Origin: Suilimivivens aceti
GTDB taxonomy: Bacteria > Bacillota > Clostridia > Lachnospirales > Lachnospiraceae
Reading direction: 5' to 3'
NCBI RefSeq assembly: GCF_025567405.1
Contig: NZ_JAOQKJ010000003.1
Span: 248,001 to 312,000, forward strand
Length of the DNA: 64,000 nt
Shown piece after piece: positions 25,656 through 33,673 of this stretch (position 1 is the stretch's first letter; each line of letters begins with the position of its first letter). A program made the translations under genes and the position numbers. The notes under the pieces were generated by a model that saw only the letters and a list, made by a program, of their open reading frames with translations, ran no database searches and was not told where the DNA came from.

Positions 25656-26183
25656 TTATACCTCAGGCTCGATCAGACCGTAAGTATTTCCTTTTCTCTT
25701 ATAAACAACATTCACCTGATCTGTCTCTGCATTACAGAATACAAAGAAGTTATGTCCAAGAAGCTCCATCTGAACACAGGCATCTTCCGGATACATAGGC
25801 TTGATATCGAACTTCTTGGTACGGATGATCTGTACCTCCTCATCATCCAGATAATCCTTCTCTATGAAATCCTGCTTGAAGAATCCTCTCGACTGCTCCT
25901 TGGCGATCAGCTTGGTCTTATACTTCTTCAGCTGCCTCTCGATGATCTCTTCTACAAGATCAATCGATACATACATATCATTACTTACCTGTTCAGAACG
26001 GATGATACTGCCCTTAACCGGGATCGTAACTTCGATCTTCTGTCTGTCTTTCTCGACACTGAGTGTAACATGTACCTCTGTTTCCGGTGTAAAGTACTTC
26101 TCAAGCTTACCGATCTTATCCTCCACTGCTGCACGAAGTCCAGGAGTCACTTCAATATTCTTGCCAACAATAATAAACTTCAT
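25656..26183 (-). CDS. hpf: Ribosome hibernation promoting factor, long form
   Basis: A 175-residue protein that dimerises and inactivates 70S ribosomes as 100S particles in stationary phase. The N-terminal HPF/YfiA domain (about 1-100, KFIIVGKNIEVTPGLRAAVEDKIGKLEKYF) binds the 30S subunit. After a charged linker, the C-terminal domain (about 120-175, VQIIRTKKFDIKPMYPEDACVQMELLGHNFFVF) drives dimerisation. Of several in-frame starts, MKFIIVG fits best with the AAAGG site nine bases upstream. It has its own SigA-type promoter (26220-26249), and a cluster of DnaA-box-like sequences lies further upstream. Confidence 0.95.
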   Translation of the reverse strand: MKFIIVGKNIEVTPGLRAAVEDKIGKLEKYFTPETEVHVTLSVEKDRQKIEVTIPVKGSIIRSEQVSNDMYVSIDLVEEIIERQLKKYKTKLIAKEQSRGFFKQDFIEKDYLDDEEVQIIRTKKFDIKPMYPEDACVQMELLGHNFFVFCNAETDQVNVVYKRKGNTYGLIEPEV

Positions 26184-26219
26184 ATACATCATCCTTTCCG
26201 TGGATTATTTCTTTCAATC

Positions 26220-26249
26220 ATTATAGCACATGTCCCCTTAGTTTTGCAA
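26220..26249 (-). promoter_or_regulatory. Promoter of hpf
   Basis: Minus strand TTGCAA (26249-26244), an 18-base spacer, extended -10 TGCTATAAT ending at 26220. Confidence 0.75.
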
Positions 26250-26379
26250 TAATTTCAATGATTTGTTTAAAAACGATACCAGTTTTCTAACAATTTTAGT
26301 CATCTTCGGGAAGTGACCTTTTTCGACTATCCTGTTCTCTTTATCATAAACACACAAAACGTCCGTTCCTCATTTTTCC

Positions 26380-26460
26380 TGTGGATAGTGTGGATAACTC
26401 CGTGTATAAATCAAAAGCGCCTGTTTTATGGTATTTATGTATGTGGATAACTCTTTAGTC
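26380..26460. promoter_or_regulatory. Cluster of three DnaA-box-like 9-mers upstream of hpf
   Basis: TGTGGATAG at 26380-26388, TGTGGATAA at 26389-26397 and TGTGGATAA at 26452-26460. Two are perfect inverse complements of the TTATCCACA consensus and the third differs by one base. The first two abut head to tail. The surrounding 26250-26550 holds no gene. Confidence 0.55.
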
Positions 26461-26551
26461 ATTTTCTTCCTGTCGTCCATATATATCAGTTCTCTCTTTT
26501 TCTGCTTTGTATAACTTGCACACGCCATCGTTTGTCAACCCGTTTTGGTAC

Positions 26552-26588
26552 AAAAAAAGAAGTCTGACTCTTTATGAATCAGACCTCT
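26552..26588 (-). terminator. Terminator of the NlpC/P60 gene
   Basis: Minus strand: AGGTCTGATTC, ATAAA loop, GAGTCAGACTTC, then seven T. Confidence 0.85.
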
Positions 26589-26630
26589 GTAATTTCATTT
26601 TTCTGTTTTCCTGAGAGAACCGGACTCCTT

Positions 26631-27962
26631 TTAGAAGATTCTCCTGATAGAAAGGATAGAACGGTAATTTGCGTTGGAAGTAATAATTCCTGTCTTTGCT
26701 GTTGATGCATGCACGATCTGTCCGCCGCCAATATAGATTGCAACATGACCGGAATAGCAGATGATATCACCCGGCTGTGCACTGTCAAGGCTGCCAACAG
26801 CAGCACCTACGCTTCTGTCTGCTGAAGATGAATGAGGCAGGCTGACACCATAATTGGCATATACACTCATAACAAATCCGGAGCAGTCCGCACCATTTGT
26901 CAGGGAAGTTCCACCCCAGACGTAAGGGTTGCCAACAAACTGGCAGGCAAAGTTTGCGAGCTCTTTGCCAAGCTCACTGCCGCTTCCTGAAATAACCGGC
27001 GCCGCATAACTCTGATTGCTGCTCTGGCTGTTCTTCTTATTTGCTTTCGCTGCCTTGGCTGCTGCTTCCTGTGCTGCCTTTCTCTCTGCTTCTTCCTTGG
27101 CAAGTCTTGCTTCCTCTTCTGCCTTGGACTCTGCCTTTACGAATTCTGTAGAAAGGGTGACATAATCTAAGGATACATAGCCATCACCTTCCTCGATATT
27201 TACCTTAACCCAGCCGTCCAGCTCTTCGGTAACCAGCAGTTCGTCTTCAATAGGAACCATACCGATCACTGCGGAATCAGTAGAGGGCTCTTCTCTTACA
27301 TAGAGAGTAGTAGTATTAACGGTGGCGATTCTTGTACCCACCTCTTTGGCAAGCTCTACTGCATCCTCACCTGTGACACAATACTCTGCCTTCACATAAC
27401 CGGTCACACTGCCGGATGTGATCTCGTACCAGCCGTTGTCCTCTGAAATAAATTCACCAACAGACTTGTCATAAAGCTTACCAAGGATCTCACCATCCTC
27501 ACTGGGAATGCTTCTGACATTTACATAATCATTTACCTTGGCGATAACCAGGGATTTAAAGCCTTCTTCTTCCTTCCTGGCTGCGATTTCTCTTTCCTTC
27601 TGGGGAATGGTCTTGGTGGTGGAAGCCGTTACGGTTTCTTCAATGACTTTCTCTTTCTGGATTGGCTGTACATCAAGCTTGGGGCTTGCTGTTGCCAGTG
27701 GAGATGCACTGAGCGACGGAGATGCCGCTGATGAATCTTCTGTAGCTGCTGTTCCTGTACTGCTTTCTTTCTGCTCTGCCTTTTTGGCATCTGTCTCATC
27801 CTTGATGTTCTTGACACTGGTACCATTGGAAGCAAGGAAGAAATCAATGCCTGCGGAAGGAAGATCTGTCTTCTCCTTCGCAAAGCTGTTCATATTCATA
27901 CCGGAAAATAAGAGCGCTGCCGAAAGAACGCCTGCTGCTATTTTCACGTAAGATTTCTGCAT
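26631..27962 (-). CDS. Secreted SH3-NlpC/P60 peptidoglycan hydrolase
   Basis: A 443-residue cell-wall endopeptidase. Parts in order: signal peptide (to about residue 28), a Ser/Thr/Ala-rich spacer, two bacterial SH3 domains (about 140-200 and 210-270; DYVNVRSIPSEDGEILGKLY and TTLYVREEPSTDSAVIGMVP), an Ala/Glu/Lys helical linker (about 275-310), and a C-terminal NlpC/P60 domain. The catalytic Cys is in GADCSGFVMSVY, His in GHVAIYIGGG and the third polar residue in IVHAS. It would cut gamma-D-Glu-diamino-acid bonds in stem peptides during growth or separation. It has a consensus promoter and its own terminator. Confidence 0.94.
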   Translation of the reverse strand: MQKSYVKIAAGVLSAALLFSGMNMNSFAKEKTDLPSAGIDFFLASNGTSVKNIKDETDAKKAEQKESSTGTAATEDSSAASPSLSASPLATASPKLDVQPIQKEKVIEETVTASTTKTIPQKEREIAARKEEEGFKSLVIAKVNDYVNVRSIPSEDGEILGKLYDKSVGEFISEDNGWYEITSGSVTGYVKAEYCVTGEDAVELAKEVGTRIATVNTTTLYVREEPSTDSAVIGMVPIEDELLVTEELDGWVKVNIEEGDGYVSLDYVTLSTEFVKAESKAEEEARLAKEEAERKAAQEAAAKAAKANKKNSQSSNQSYAAPVISGSGSELGKELANFACQFVGNPYVWGGTSLTNGADCSGFVMSVYANYGVSLPHSSSADRSVGAAVGSLDSAQPGDIICYSGHVAIYIGGGQIVHASTAKTGIITSNANYRSILSIRRIF

Positions 27963-28016
27963 AACAAAACTCCTTCAAATCTTTCACTGCTTAATTGTTA
28001 CAAAAATGTTAAAAAC

Positions 28017-28045
28017 ACTATAACACTTTCGTCAAGCACTGTCAA
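28017..28045 (-). promoter_or_regulatory. Promoter of the NlpC/P60 gene
   Basis: Minus strand TTGACA (28045-28040), a 17-base spacer, extended -10 TGTTATAGT ending at 28017. Near-consensus, so probably strong. Confidence 0.85.
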
Positions 28046-28157
28046 CCTCTGCGATTTTTTGCATCAGCCTTGAAAGCCCTGTAAATCCGGCACTTTTTCA
28101 TATCCAAATTTTCAAAGGCAAATTTTTCCATCTACAAGATCTTGTATTTTCTGACAG

Positions 28158-28206
28158 AAAAAAGGAGACTGTCGAAAGGCTTTCTCCACTTCCACAGTCT
28201 CTTTTC
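28158..28206 (-). terminator. Terminator after trxB
   Basis: Minus strand: AGAGACTGTGGAA pairs with TTTCGACAGTCTC, followed by TTTTTT. It closes the run of genes from yitT to trxB. Confidence 0.8.
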
Positions 28207-28280
28207 TTAAAAATTTTGTAAAAATTCACAACAGTTTTTTCATGGGTCAGAGCTGCTATGTCTTCATTTCCCATATCACT

Positions 28281-29198
28281 CTAAGCCTTCAGCGTCCGTA
28301 AATATTCCTCCACAGAATTTACAGCATTGGCACCATCTGCAGCAGCTGTGATGATCTGGCGCATTTTCTTCTTTCTGATATCTCCTGCCACGAAGATTCC
28401 AGGTCTGCTCGTTCTGCCATCTTCCCCGGCAATCACATAGCCCTGTTCATCTCTCTCAGCCAGCTCCTGCAAAAGCTCGCTGTCCGGGTGGATCCCCACT
28501 GCAGCGAACACACCGTTTACCGGCAGATGCTTTTCCTCCCCGGTCTTTACATTCTTAATAAGAAGAGACTCGGTCACCATATTTCCTTCCACAGCCTCTA
28601 CCACAGTGTCCCAGAGGATTTCCACGTTCGGAAGCTCCTTTACCTCCTGCTGCAGCGTCTGGGCTGCCCGCAGCTCATTTCTTCTGTGGATCAGATAAAC
28701 CTTTTCACAGCCTCTTGCCAGAAATGCGGCATCCTCTGCAGCCACATTGCCGCCGCCTACGACAGCCGTCACCTTTCCTCTGAAGAAGGCGCCGTCACAG
28801 GTCGCACAGTAGGATACTCCCTTGCCGGCAAATTTCTCTTCTCCCGGTACATTCAGCTTTGCATGATAGGCTCCTGTTGCCACGATGACCGTTCTGGCCT
28901 GCAGCTTTTCTTTTTCCGTCTGAATCAAAAAATGGCCGTCTTCTTCCTGAATGGAAAGAACCTCAGCCACTTTAAATTCACAGGAAAGCTTATCCGCATG
29001 CTCCCGGAACTTCATTCCAAGCTCAAATCCGTTGATTCCGGGAAGTCCCGGATAATTATCCACTTCATAGGTATTCAGTACCTGTCCGCCGCTCATGGCG
29101 CTTTTCTCTATGGTCACTGCCTTAAGCCCGGCTCTGTTTGCATAAATGGATGCACTTAAGCCTGCTGGACCTGAACCAATAATAACTACATCATACAT
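28281..29198 (-). CDS. trxB: Thioredoxin-disulfide reductase
   Basis: A 305-residue FAD/NADPH flavoprotein that reduces thioredoxin in the cytoplasm. It has the FAD-binding IIGSGPAGLSASIYANRAG at the N-terminus, redox-active CATC in SYCATCDGAFF (about residues 133-138), the NADPH motif VVGGGNVAAEDA and the C-terminal FAD motif PGIFVAGDIRKKKMRQIITAAADGA. GGAAGGAGAGACAAT precedes MYDVV at 29198; the open frame extends 30 codons upstream without family similarity. It follows the SDR gene by 73 bases. Confidence 0.94.
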   Translation of the reverse strand: MYDVVIIGSGPAGLSASIYANRAGLKAVTIEKSAMSGGQVLNTYEVDNYPGLPGINGFELGMKFREHADKLSCEFKVAEVLSIQEEDGHFLIQTEKEKLQARTVIVATGAYHAKLNVPGEEKFAGKGVSYCATCDGAFFRGKVTAVVGGGNVAAEDAAFLARGCEKVYLIHRRNELRAAQTLQQEVKELPNVEILWDTVVEAVEGNMVTESLLIKNVKTGEEKHLPVNGVFAAVGIHPDSELLQELAERDEQGYVIAGEDGRTSRPGIFVAGDIRKKKMRQIITAAADGANAVNSVEEYLRTLKA

Positions 29199-29271
29199 AT
29201 TGTCTCTCCTTCCTGTTACACAAAACACTTCTGCTTCTTTATTTTGTTTTCCCATCTGCATCCAGTTCCAG

Positions 29272-30018
29272 TCAGATCCATCCGCCATCCATGGTAATGA
29301 CCTGTCCGGTCAAGTAGTCGGGACTATCCAGGAGCTTTACCACAAGCTCTCCGGCTTCCTGTGCTGTTCCCATTCTGTCTGCCGGGATTTCTTCCACCAG
29401 TGCCTGTTTTTCCTCTTCGGTAAAGCAGGCATTCATTTCGGTATCGATCACACCAAAGGCAATGGCATTTACCTGGATATGACTGGGCGCCACCTCCTTG
29501 GCAAGGGCCCTGGTAAAAGCATTCACGCCGCCCTTGGCTGCGCTGTAGGCCACCTCCATGGAAGCTCCCACTGCTCCCCACACAGAAGATACATTAATAA
29601 TCTTACCGGATTTCCTGTGGATCATACCGGGAAGCACCTGGCGGCTGGTATAAAACAGCGCGTTCAGATCCGTGTTTATTACCTGCTGCCATTCCAGAAC
29701 TGACATATCTGTCAGTAACCCTACATAAGAGATTGCCGCATTATTGATCAGCACATCTACTTCTTTGCAGATAGAAAACAGCTTCTCTACTTCCTCCGGA
29801 TCTGACACATCACACTGATATGCCTCACATCTGACTCCATAAGTCAATTCTATTTCCTTCTGTAGAACGTTCAGTCTTTCCATTGATTTTCTGCATACCA
29901 GAATAAGATCATAGCCCTCTTTGGCAAGGGCTATGGCAATTCCTGCACCGATCCCCCGGGATGCCCCGGTGATCAGTGCCTGCTTTCTTTTTTCGTTATA
30001 CAAGGTTTCTGATTCCAT
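29272..30018 (-). CDS. Short-chain dehydrogenase/reductase, FabG-like
   Basis: A 248-residue NAD(P)-dependent oxidoreductase. TGASRGIGAGIAIAL binds the cofactor; NNAAISY and the catalytic Ser-Tyr-Lys (VSSVWGA, VAYSAAKGG) are intact. It resembles 3-oxoacyl-ACP reductases, but its place between metF and trxB does not suggest fatty-acid synthesis, so the substrate is open. The ATG at 30018 lies inside the 3' end of metF (23-base overlap) and is preceded by AGAGGATCTGTG, which points to translational coupling. Confidence 0.88.
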   Translation of the reverse strand: MESETLYNEKRKQALITGASRGIGAGIAIALAKEGYDLILVCRKSMERLNVLQKEIELTYGVRCEAYQCDVSDPEEVEKLFSICKEVDVLINNAAISYVGLLTDMSVLEWQQVINTDLNALFYTSRQVLPGMIHRKSGKIINVSSVWGAVGASMEVAYSAAKGGVNAFTRALAKEVAPSHIQVNAIAFGVIDTEMNACFTEEEKQALVEEIPADRMGTAQEAGELVVKLLDSPDYLTGQVITMDGGWI

Positions 30019-30868
30019 CACAGATCCTCTTTGCAACTGCCGGATTATTCATGGTGTAAATATGTACCCCGTCTACATCACTGGCGATCAGATCAACGAT
30101 CTGATTGATCGTATAGGCAAGACCGGCATCCAGCAGCGCCTCTTTGTTATTTTCATATTTATGCAGTACCTTCTGGAATTTCACCGGAAGAGTTGCCCCG
30201 CACATAGTCACCATACGCTCGATCTGTGCCCTGTTGGTCACCGGCATCACACCCGCATCGATCGGAACATCAATGCCGGCAATTCTTGTTTTTTCATAAA
30301 AATCATAAAAAACTTCATTATCAAAGAAAAGCTGCGATACCAGATGATCCACACCGGCATCTACCTTTCTCTTCAGATTACGGATGTCAGTAATGGCATC
30401 CGGTGCTTCCAGATGCTTCTCCGGATAACAGCCACCGCTGATACTGAAATCTCCCTGCGTTTTGATATACTCTACCAGCTCATTGGCATAATGGAAATCA
30501 TGCTTTACCGGGATATTGGGATTCATATCTCCCCGGAGTGCCAGTACATTTTCAATGCCTGCTTCCTTTAACTGATCCAGAATGCTACGGATCTCATCCT
30601 TATTATAGTGGAGACAGGTCAGATGCACGATCGGCTCAATTCCATATTCATTTTTGATCTTTCTGGCAATTTCTACTGTCTTGTTATTTGCCGTACTGCC
30701 GCCTGCGCCAAAGGTTACACTGATAAAGTCAGGATGCAGGTCACACAGAAGAGAAAGTGTCTCATCTATATTCTGCAGGGCAGCTTCTTTCTTCGGGGGA
30801 AATATTTCAAAGGAAAGAACCGGCTTTCCTTCTTTCTTCTTGGCTTCAAATATCTGTGGTATCTTCAT
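29996..30868 (-). CDS. metF: 5,10-methylenetetrahydrofolate reductase
   Basis: A 290-residue enzyme that reduces methylene-THF to methyl-THF for methionine synthesis or the Wood-Ljungdahl methyl branch. Family features: FEIFPPKKEAA near residue 22, SVTFGAGGSTANNKTVEIA, HLTCLHYNKDEI, NVLALRGDM and FSISGGCYPEKH. AGGAGGAACAATC precedes the ATG. No MetV-type partner is adjacent. It follows the metzincin lipoprotein gene by 31 bases. Confidence 0.95.
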   Translation of the reverse strand: MKIPQIFEAKKKEGKPVLSFEIFPPKKEAALQNIDETLSLLCDLHPDFISVTFGAGGSTANNKTVEIARKIKNEYGIEPIVHLTCLHYNKDEIRSILDQLKEAGIENVLALRGDMNPNIPVKHDFHYANELVEYIKTQGDFSISGGCYPEKHLEAPDAITDIRNLKRKVDAGVDHLVSQLFFDNEVFYDFYEKTRIAGIDVPIDAGVMPVTNRAQIERMVTMCGATLPVKFQKVLHKYENNKEALLDAGLAYTINQIVDLIASDVDGVHIYTMNNPAVAKRICDGIRNLV

Positions 30869-30899
30869 GATTGTTCCTCCTGATGTTTTCTTTTTATTC

Positions 30900-31898
30900 C
30901 TACCGGATCAGCTCCGGAAAACTTTCTGTTTCTGGTATTTCATCGATCCATCCCAGATGATAGGCTGTGATTCTTGAGATCTGTTCGCTGATCCTTCCTT
31001 CTCCGGCCACACTTCGCATGATCTCATCCGGATAATTTGCTGCAATATAATCCGTTACCGCTCTGCTGTATTCCTCTCCCCTGTACAGATCATGGGCTCC
31101 AAATACGTGCAGAATCTCGTGGGCGTAAACTGCAGGCTCCTCTTCTGTCCCCTTGTCATTCCTTACAAACATGACAAGACTTTCCCTGACATTGTCCTCC
31201 CCGTCATACACAATCGCATAGGATCTGCCGGGCGCATTCACAAACATACAGGTGGCAATCCCGTCAGCTCCATACTCCTGCAGCAGCCTCTCATAGGAAA
31301 GATCTTCCTCTGTCCACTGTGCAAAGGCTTCGTCCAGTGCATCCATAAAATCACTGTCATCACTGATGGAAAAATCTACCTTCTTTTCCATACAGAGATC
31401 CTGACTGTTTTCTTCACTCCAGTCCAGAATAAACTGGGTTTCCACGCCGTAACCGAAAGCAGTTTCTTCTATATATATAGCAGCTTCCTTCAGTCTCTGT
31501 AAACAGATTTCTTTCTCTTCTTCGGCAAAAGCATTGTCCGGTGTAGTCAAAAACAGGCTGACCAGTATATTCTTTCCTCTCAGAACTGAGGCACTGCCGA
31601 TTCCAAAGCTGCCATCAATTCCATCAGTTCTTACCGGGGCATCCGGCGGCACGGTCGGAAAGGGCGCTGCCAGCATAACCGCCGGCGCTGCTGAAGTGGA
31701 TGTCGCTGCAGATGGAAACGGCGCTGCTGTTTCCGGTAAAAAAATGGTAGCCTCTGTTTCTATGTTCTCATCCTGTACTGTTTCTTCTGCAATTTCACCG
31801 CTCCTGCTTCCACAGCCTGTCAACAATCCAGCCATGAGGATCCAAAGAAACACCGTCACTCCCGTCAGTCCTGCTTTAATAAGCCTTCCCACTGTCAT
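30900..31898 (-). CDS. Lipoprotein with metzincin-type HExxHxxGxxD zinc site
   Basis: A 332-residue exported lipoprotein: signal peptide with lipobox LTGC (Cys at about 29), an Ala/Pro/Thr-rich linker to about 90, then a globular domain. YAHEILHVFGAHDLYRG gives the zinc ligands and catalytic Glu of a metzincin-like metallopeptidase. I know of no named family for it. Its ATG overlaps the stop of the alarmone synthetase gene (TAATG), so the two are probably translated together. AAGGAATA serves as the ribosome site within the upstream gene's end. Confidence 0.75.
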   Translation of the reverse strand: MTVGRLIKAGLTGVTVFLWILMAGLLTGCGSRSGEIAEETVQDENIETEATIFLPETAAPFPSAATSTSAAPAVMLAAPFPTVPPDAPVRTDGIDGSFGIGSASVLRGKNILVSLFLTTPDNAFAEEEKEICLQRLKEAAIYIEETAFGYGVETQFILDWSEENSQDLCMEKKVDFSISDDSDFMDALDEAFAQWTEEDLSYERLLQEYGADGIATCMFVNAPGRSYAIVYDGEDNVRESLVMFVRNDKGTEEEPAVYAHEILHVFGAHDLYRGEEYSRAVTDYIAANYPDEIMRSVAGEGRISEQISRITAYHLGWIDEIPETESFPELIR

Positions 31899-32575
31899 TA
31901 TTCCTTATGCCTCTCAATGGTATTCTTGACAGCCTCCATTCTCTTGTCAAGGCTTGCACTGGTTTCGGCACAGTCCTTCAGTTCTGCTGCCAGCATGGTT
32001 GAAAGCTCTGCATCCAGATCCTTCTTATAGCGCAGTCTGTGCTCCAGGCTTGCCCAGAAGTCCATGGCGATCGTTCGAAGCTGTACTTCCACCTTCATCT
32101 GCTTTTTTTCATTCTGCAGAAAAATGGGAATTTCCACGATCAGATGAAGACTTCGGTAACCATTGTCCTTGGGATTCTTGATATAATCCTTTATCCTGAT
32201 CAGCCTCACATCATCCTGCTGCAGAAGGCAGTCTGCCAGTCTGTAAATATCCTCGATAAAGGGACAGATCACACGGATCCCTGCCACATCTGTCAGACAC
32301 TCTTCTACTGCACTCACCTCAAAGGGCAGCTTTTTTCGATAAAGCTTGTCCATGATGCTCTCCATGGACTTCAGCCTGGTCTTGATCGTTTCTATTGGAT
32401 TATGCTCCTGCTCCAGGGAAAACTGCTGGTTCAGCACACGGAATTTTGTTTCCACCTCAAGCAGCGCACAGCTGTAATAGGTCATAAGCTGCTTTGACTG
32501 CTGGAATGTTTTCCTGAAACGCTCTACTGTTTCTTCCGGAATATCTGCAAATGACATCAAAATCTGTTTATCCAC
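31898..32575 (-). CDS. Small alarmone synthetase, (p)ppGpp synthetase domain only
   Basis: A 225-residue RelA/SpoT-domain enzyme that transfers pyrophosphate from ATP to GDP/GTP. Motifs: IKTRLKSMESIMDKLYRKK (ATP binding), VAGIRVICPFIEDIYRLAD, DYIKNPKDNGYRSLHLIVE (GTP binding, with the Tyr that stacks the base) and VEVQLRTIAMDFWASLEHRLRYKK. There is no HD hydrolase, TGS or ACT domain, as in RelP/RelQ (YwaC/YjbM). The gene follows yitT by 50 bases and overlaps the next gene by one base. Confidence 0.92.
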   Translation of the reverse strand: MDKQILMSFADIPEETVERFRKTFQQSKQLMTYYSCALLEVETKFRVLNQQFSLEQEHNPIETIKTRLKSMESIMDKLYRKKLPFEVSAVEECLTDVAGIRVICPFIEDIYRLADCLLQQDDVRLIRIKDYIKNPKDNGYRSLHLIVEIPIFLQNEKKQMKVEVQLRTIAMDFWASLEHRLRYKKDLDAELSTMLAAELKDCAETSASLDKRMEAVKNTIERHKE

Positions 32576-32625
32576 ACTTTTTCTCCATTCATATCATGCT
32601 CCATCCATCAGAAGGACTGCAGGGA

Positions 32626-33486
32626 TCAGTCTGCTGGCTTCTGATAGAAATGTCCCGTCAGCTGCTGCGTCTTCATCTCATTGATAAAGGCCTTTTCATC
32701 CACCTTCCGGACAGCCTGAATTACCTTTTTGCTCTTGGAACCATCTACTACTGAATATACCACATTTCTCTGACAATGCTCAAAGGAACCTTCTCCCTCC
32801 AGGATCGTGGCCCCATGATGGCTGATCTGATAGATCGCCTCACAGACCTCTCTTGGTCTGCCTGTTACAATAAACAGCGTCTGCTGCTGATATTTCTTAT
32901 AAAGCACATGCAGCACCTGTGTCGAAGCATACTGGAATATGATCGAATAAAGTGCCTTGTCAAAACCAAATAAAATACCTGCCAGTGTCAGAATCACTAC
33001 ATTCAGTAATAAAACAGCATTAAAAGAATCCACACCCTTTTTCTCAGAAAAATAAATGGCTATAAAATCCGTACCCCCACTGGTCGCGTCCACGGCAAGG
33101 CACATACTGATGGCAAGTCCGTTCAGCATACCGCCAAAGATGCTGATCAGCAGTGTATCATAGGTGATCGCAGTCCCGGGGATCAGATCGGTCAGCACAC
33201 TGGTCAGCACGATCATCAGACAGGAATACATAGTAAATTTCTTCCCGATGTAACGGAATCCGATGTAAACCGGTATGGCATTCAATATCAGGTTGACCAC
33301 CGTATAAGGGATCGTTACATGGAAAAACATCTCCCCTACTCTCTGGATCAGAATAGTCAGTCCTGTGGCTCCGCCCGGATACAGGCCTCCTGTTCTGACA
33401 AAGGTCTTGATATTAGCCGCCATCAGCAATGCAGCAAGGCAGATCACCAGGATCCGTTTCGCTTCTTTCTTTACCTCTGTTCTCAT
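32626..33486 (-). CDS. YitT-family membrane protein (DUF161/DUF2179)
   Basis: A 286-residue membrane protein with five or six helices (about 10-200), including TGGLYPGGATGLTILIQR and DATSGGTDFIAIYFSEKKG. A C-terminal cytoplasmic DUF2179 domain (about 205-280, LFIVTGRPREVCEAIYQISHHGATILEGEGSF) follows. Function is not established for the family. ATGGGAGGAATTAC precedes the ATG at 33486; the frame opens 19 codons earlier. It is the first gene of the likely operon that continues to trxB. Confidence 0.9.
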   Translation of the reverse strand: MRTEVKKEAKRILVICLAALLMAANIKTFVRTGGLYPGGATGLTILIQRVGEMFFHVTIPYTVVNLILNAIPVYIGFRYIGKKFTMYSCLMIVLTSVLTDLIPGTAITYDTLLISIFGGMLNGLAISMCLAVDATSGGTDFIAIYFSEKKGVDSFNAVLLLNVVILTLAGILFGFDKALYSIIFQYASTQVLHVLYKKYQQQTLFIVTGRPREVCEAIYQISHHGATILEGEGSFEHCQRNVVYSVVDGSKSKKVIQAVRKVDEKAFINEMKTQQLTGHFYQKPAD

Positions 33487-33514
33487 GTAATTCCTCCCAT
33501 GTTCCTTTTCATCC

Positions 33515-33543
33515 AGTATATAATAAAGTATCTTTATTCGCAA
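33515..33543 (-). promoter_or_regulatory. Promoter of the yitT-to-trxB gene run
   Basis: Minus strand TTGCGA (33543-33538), a 17-base spacer, TATACT (33520-33515), about 30 bases upstream of the yitT start. Confidence 0.7.
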
Positions 33544-33618
33544 TATTTCTCTGTTTCTTAGGAATTTCTTAATTCAAGCGTAAGAATTCTATAAGTCTAT
33601 TTTATTTTTTCTTTTGTT

Positions 33619-33627
33619 TGGTATACT
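33619..33627 (+). promoter_or_regulatory. Promoter of the MBOAT-SGNH pair
   Basis: Extended -10 TGGTATACT about 45 bases before the MBOAT start; -35 weak, in an AT-rich tract. It is divergent from the yitT promoter about 75 bases away. Confidence 0.5.
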
Positions 33628-33673
33628 ACTACAGTAAAGCGGAATTCACTTCCCCTGATGGAGTGTATAATAA

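Noticed and set aside
26250..26550. oriC at the DnaA-box cluster
   Set aside because: Only three boxes, no dnaA/dnaN/rnpA/rpmH nearby and no clear AT-rich unwinding region; a regulatory or titration site is more likely.
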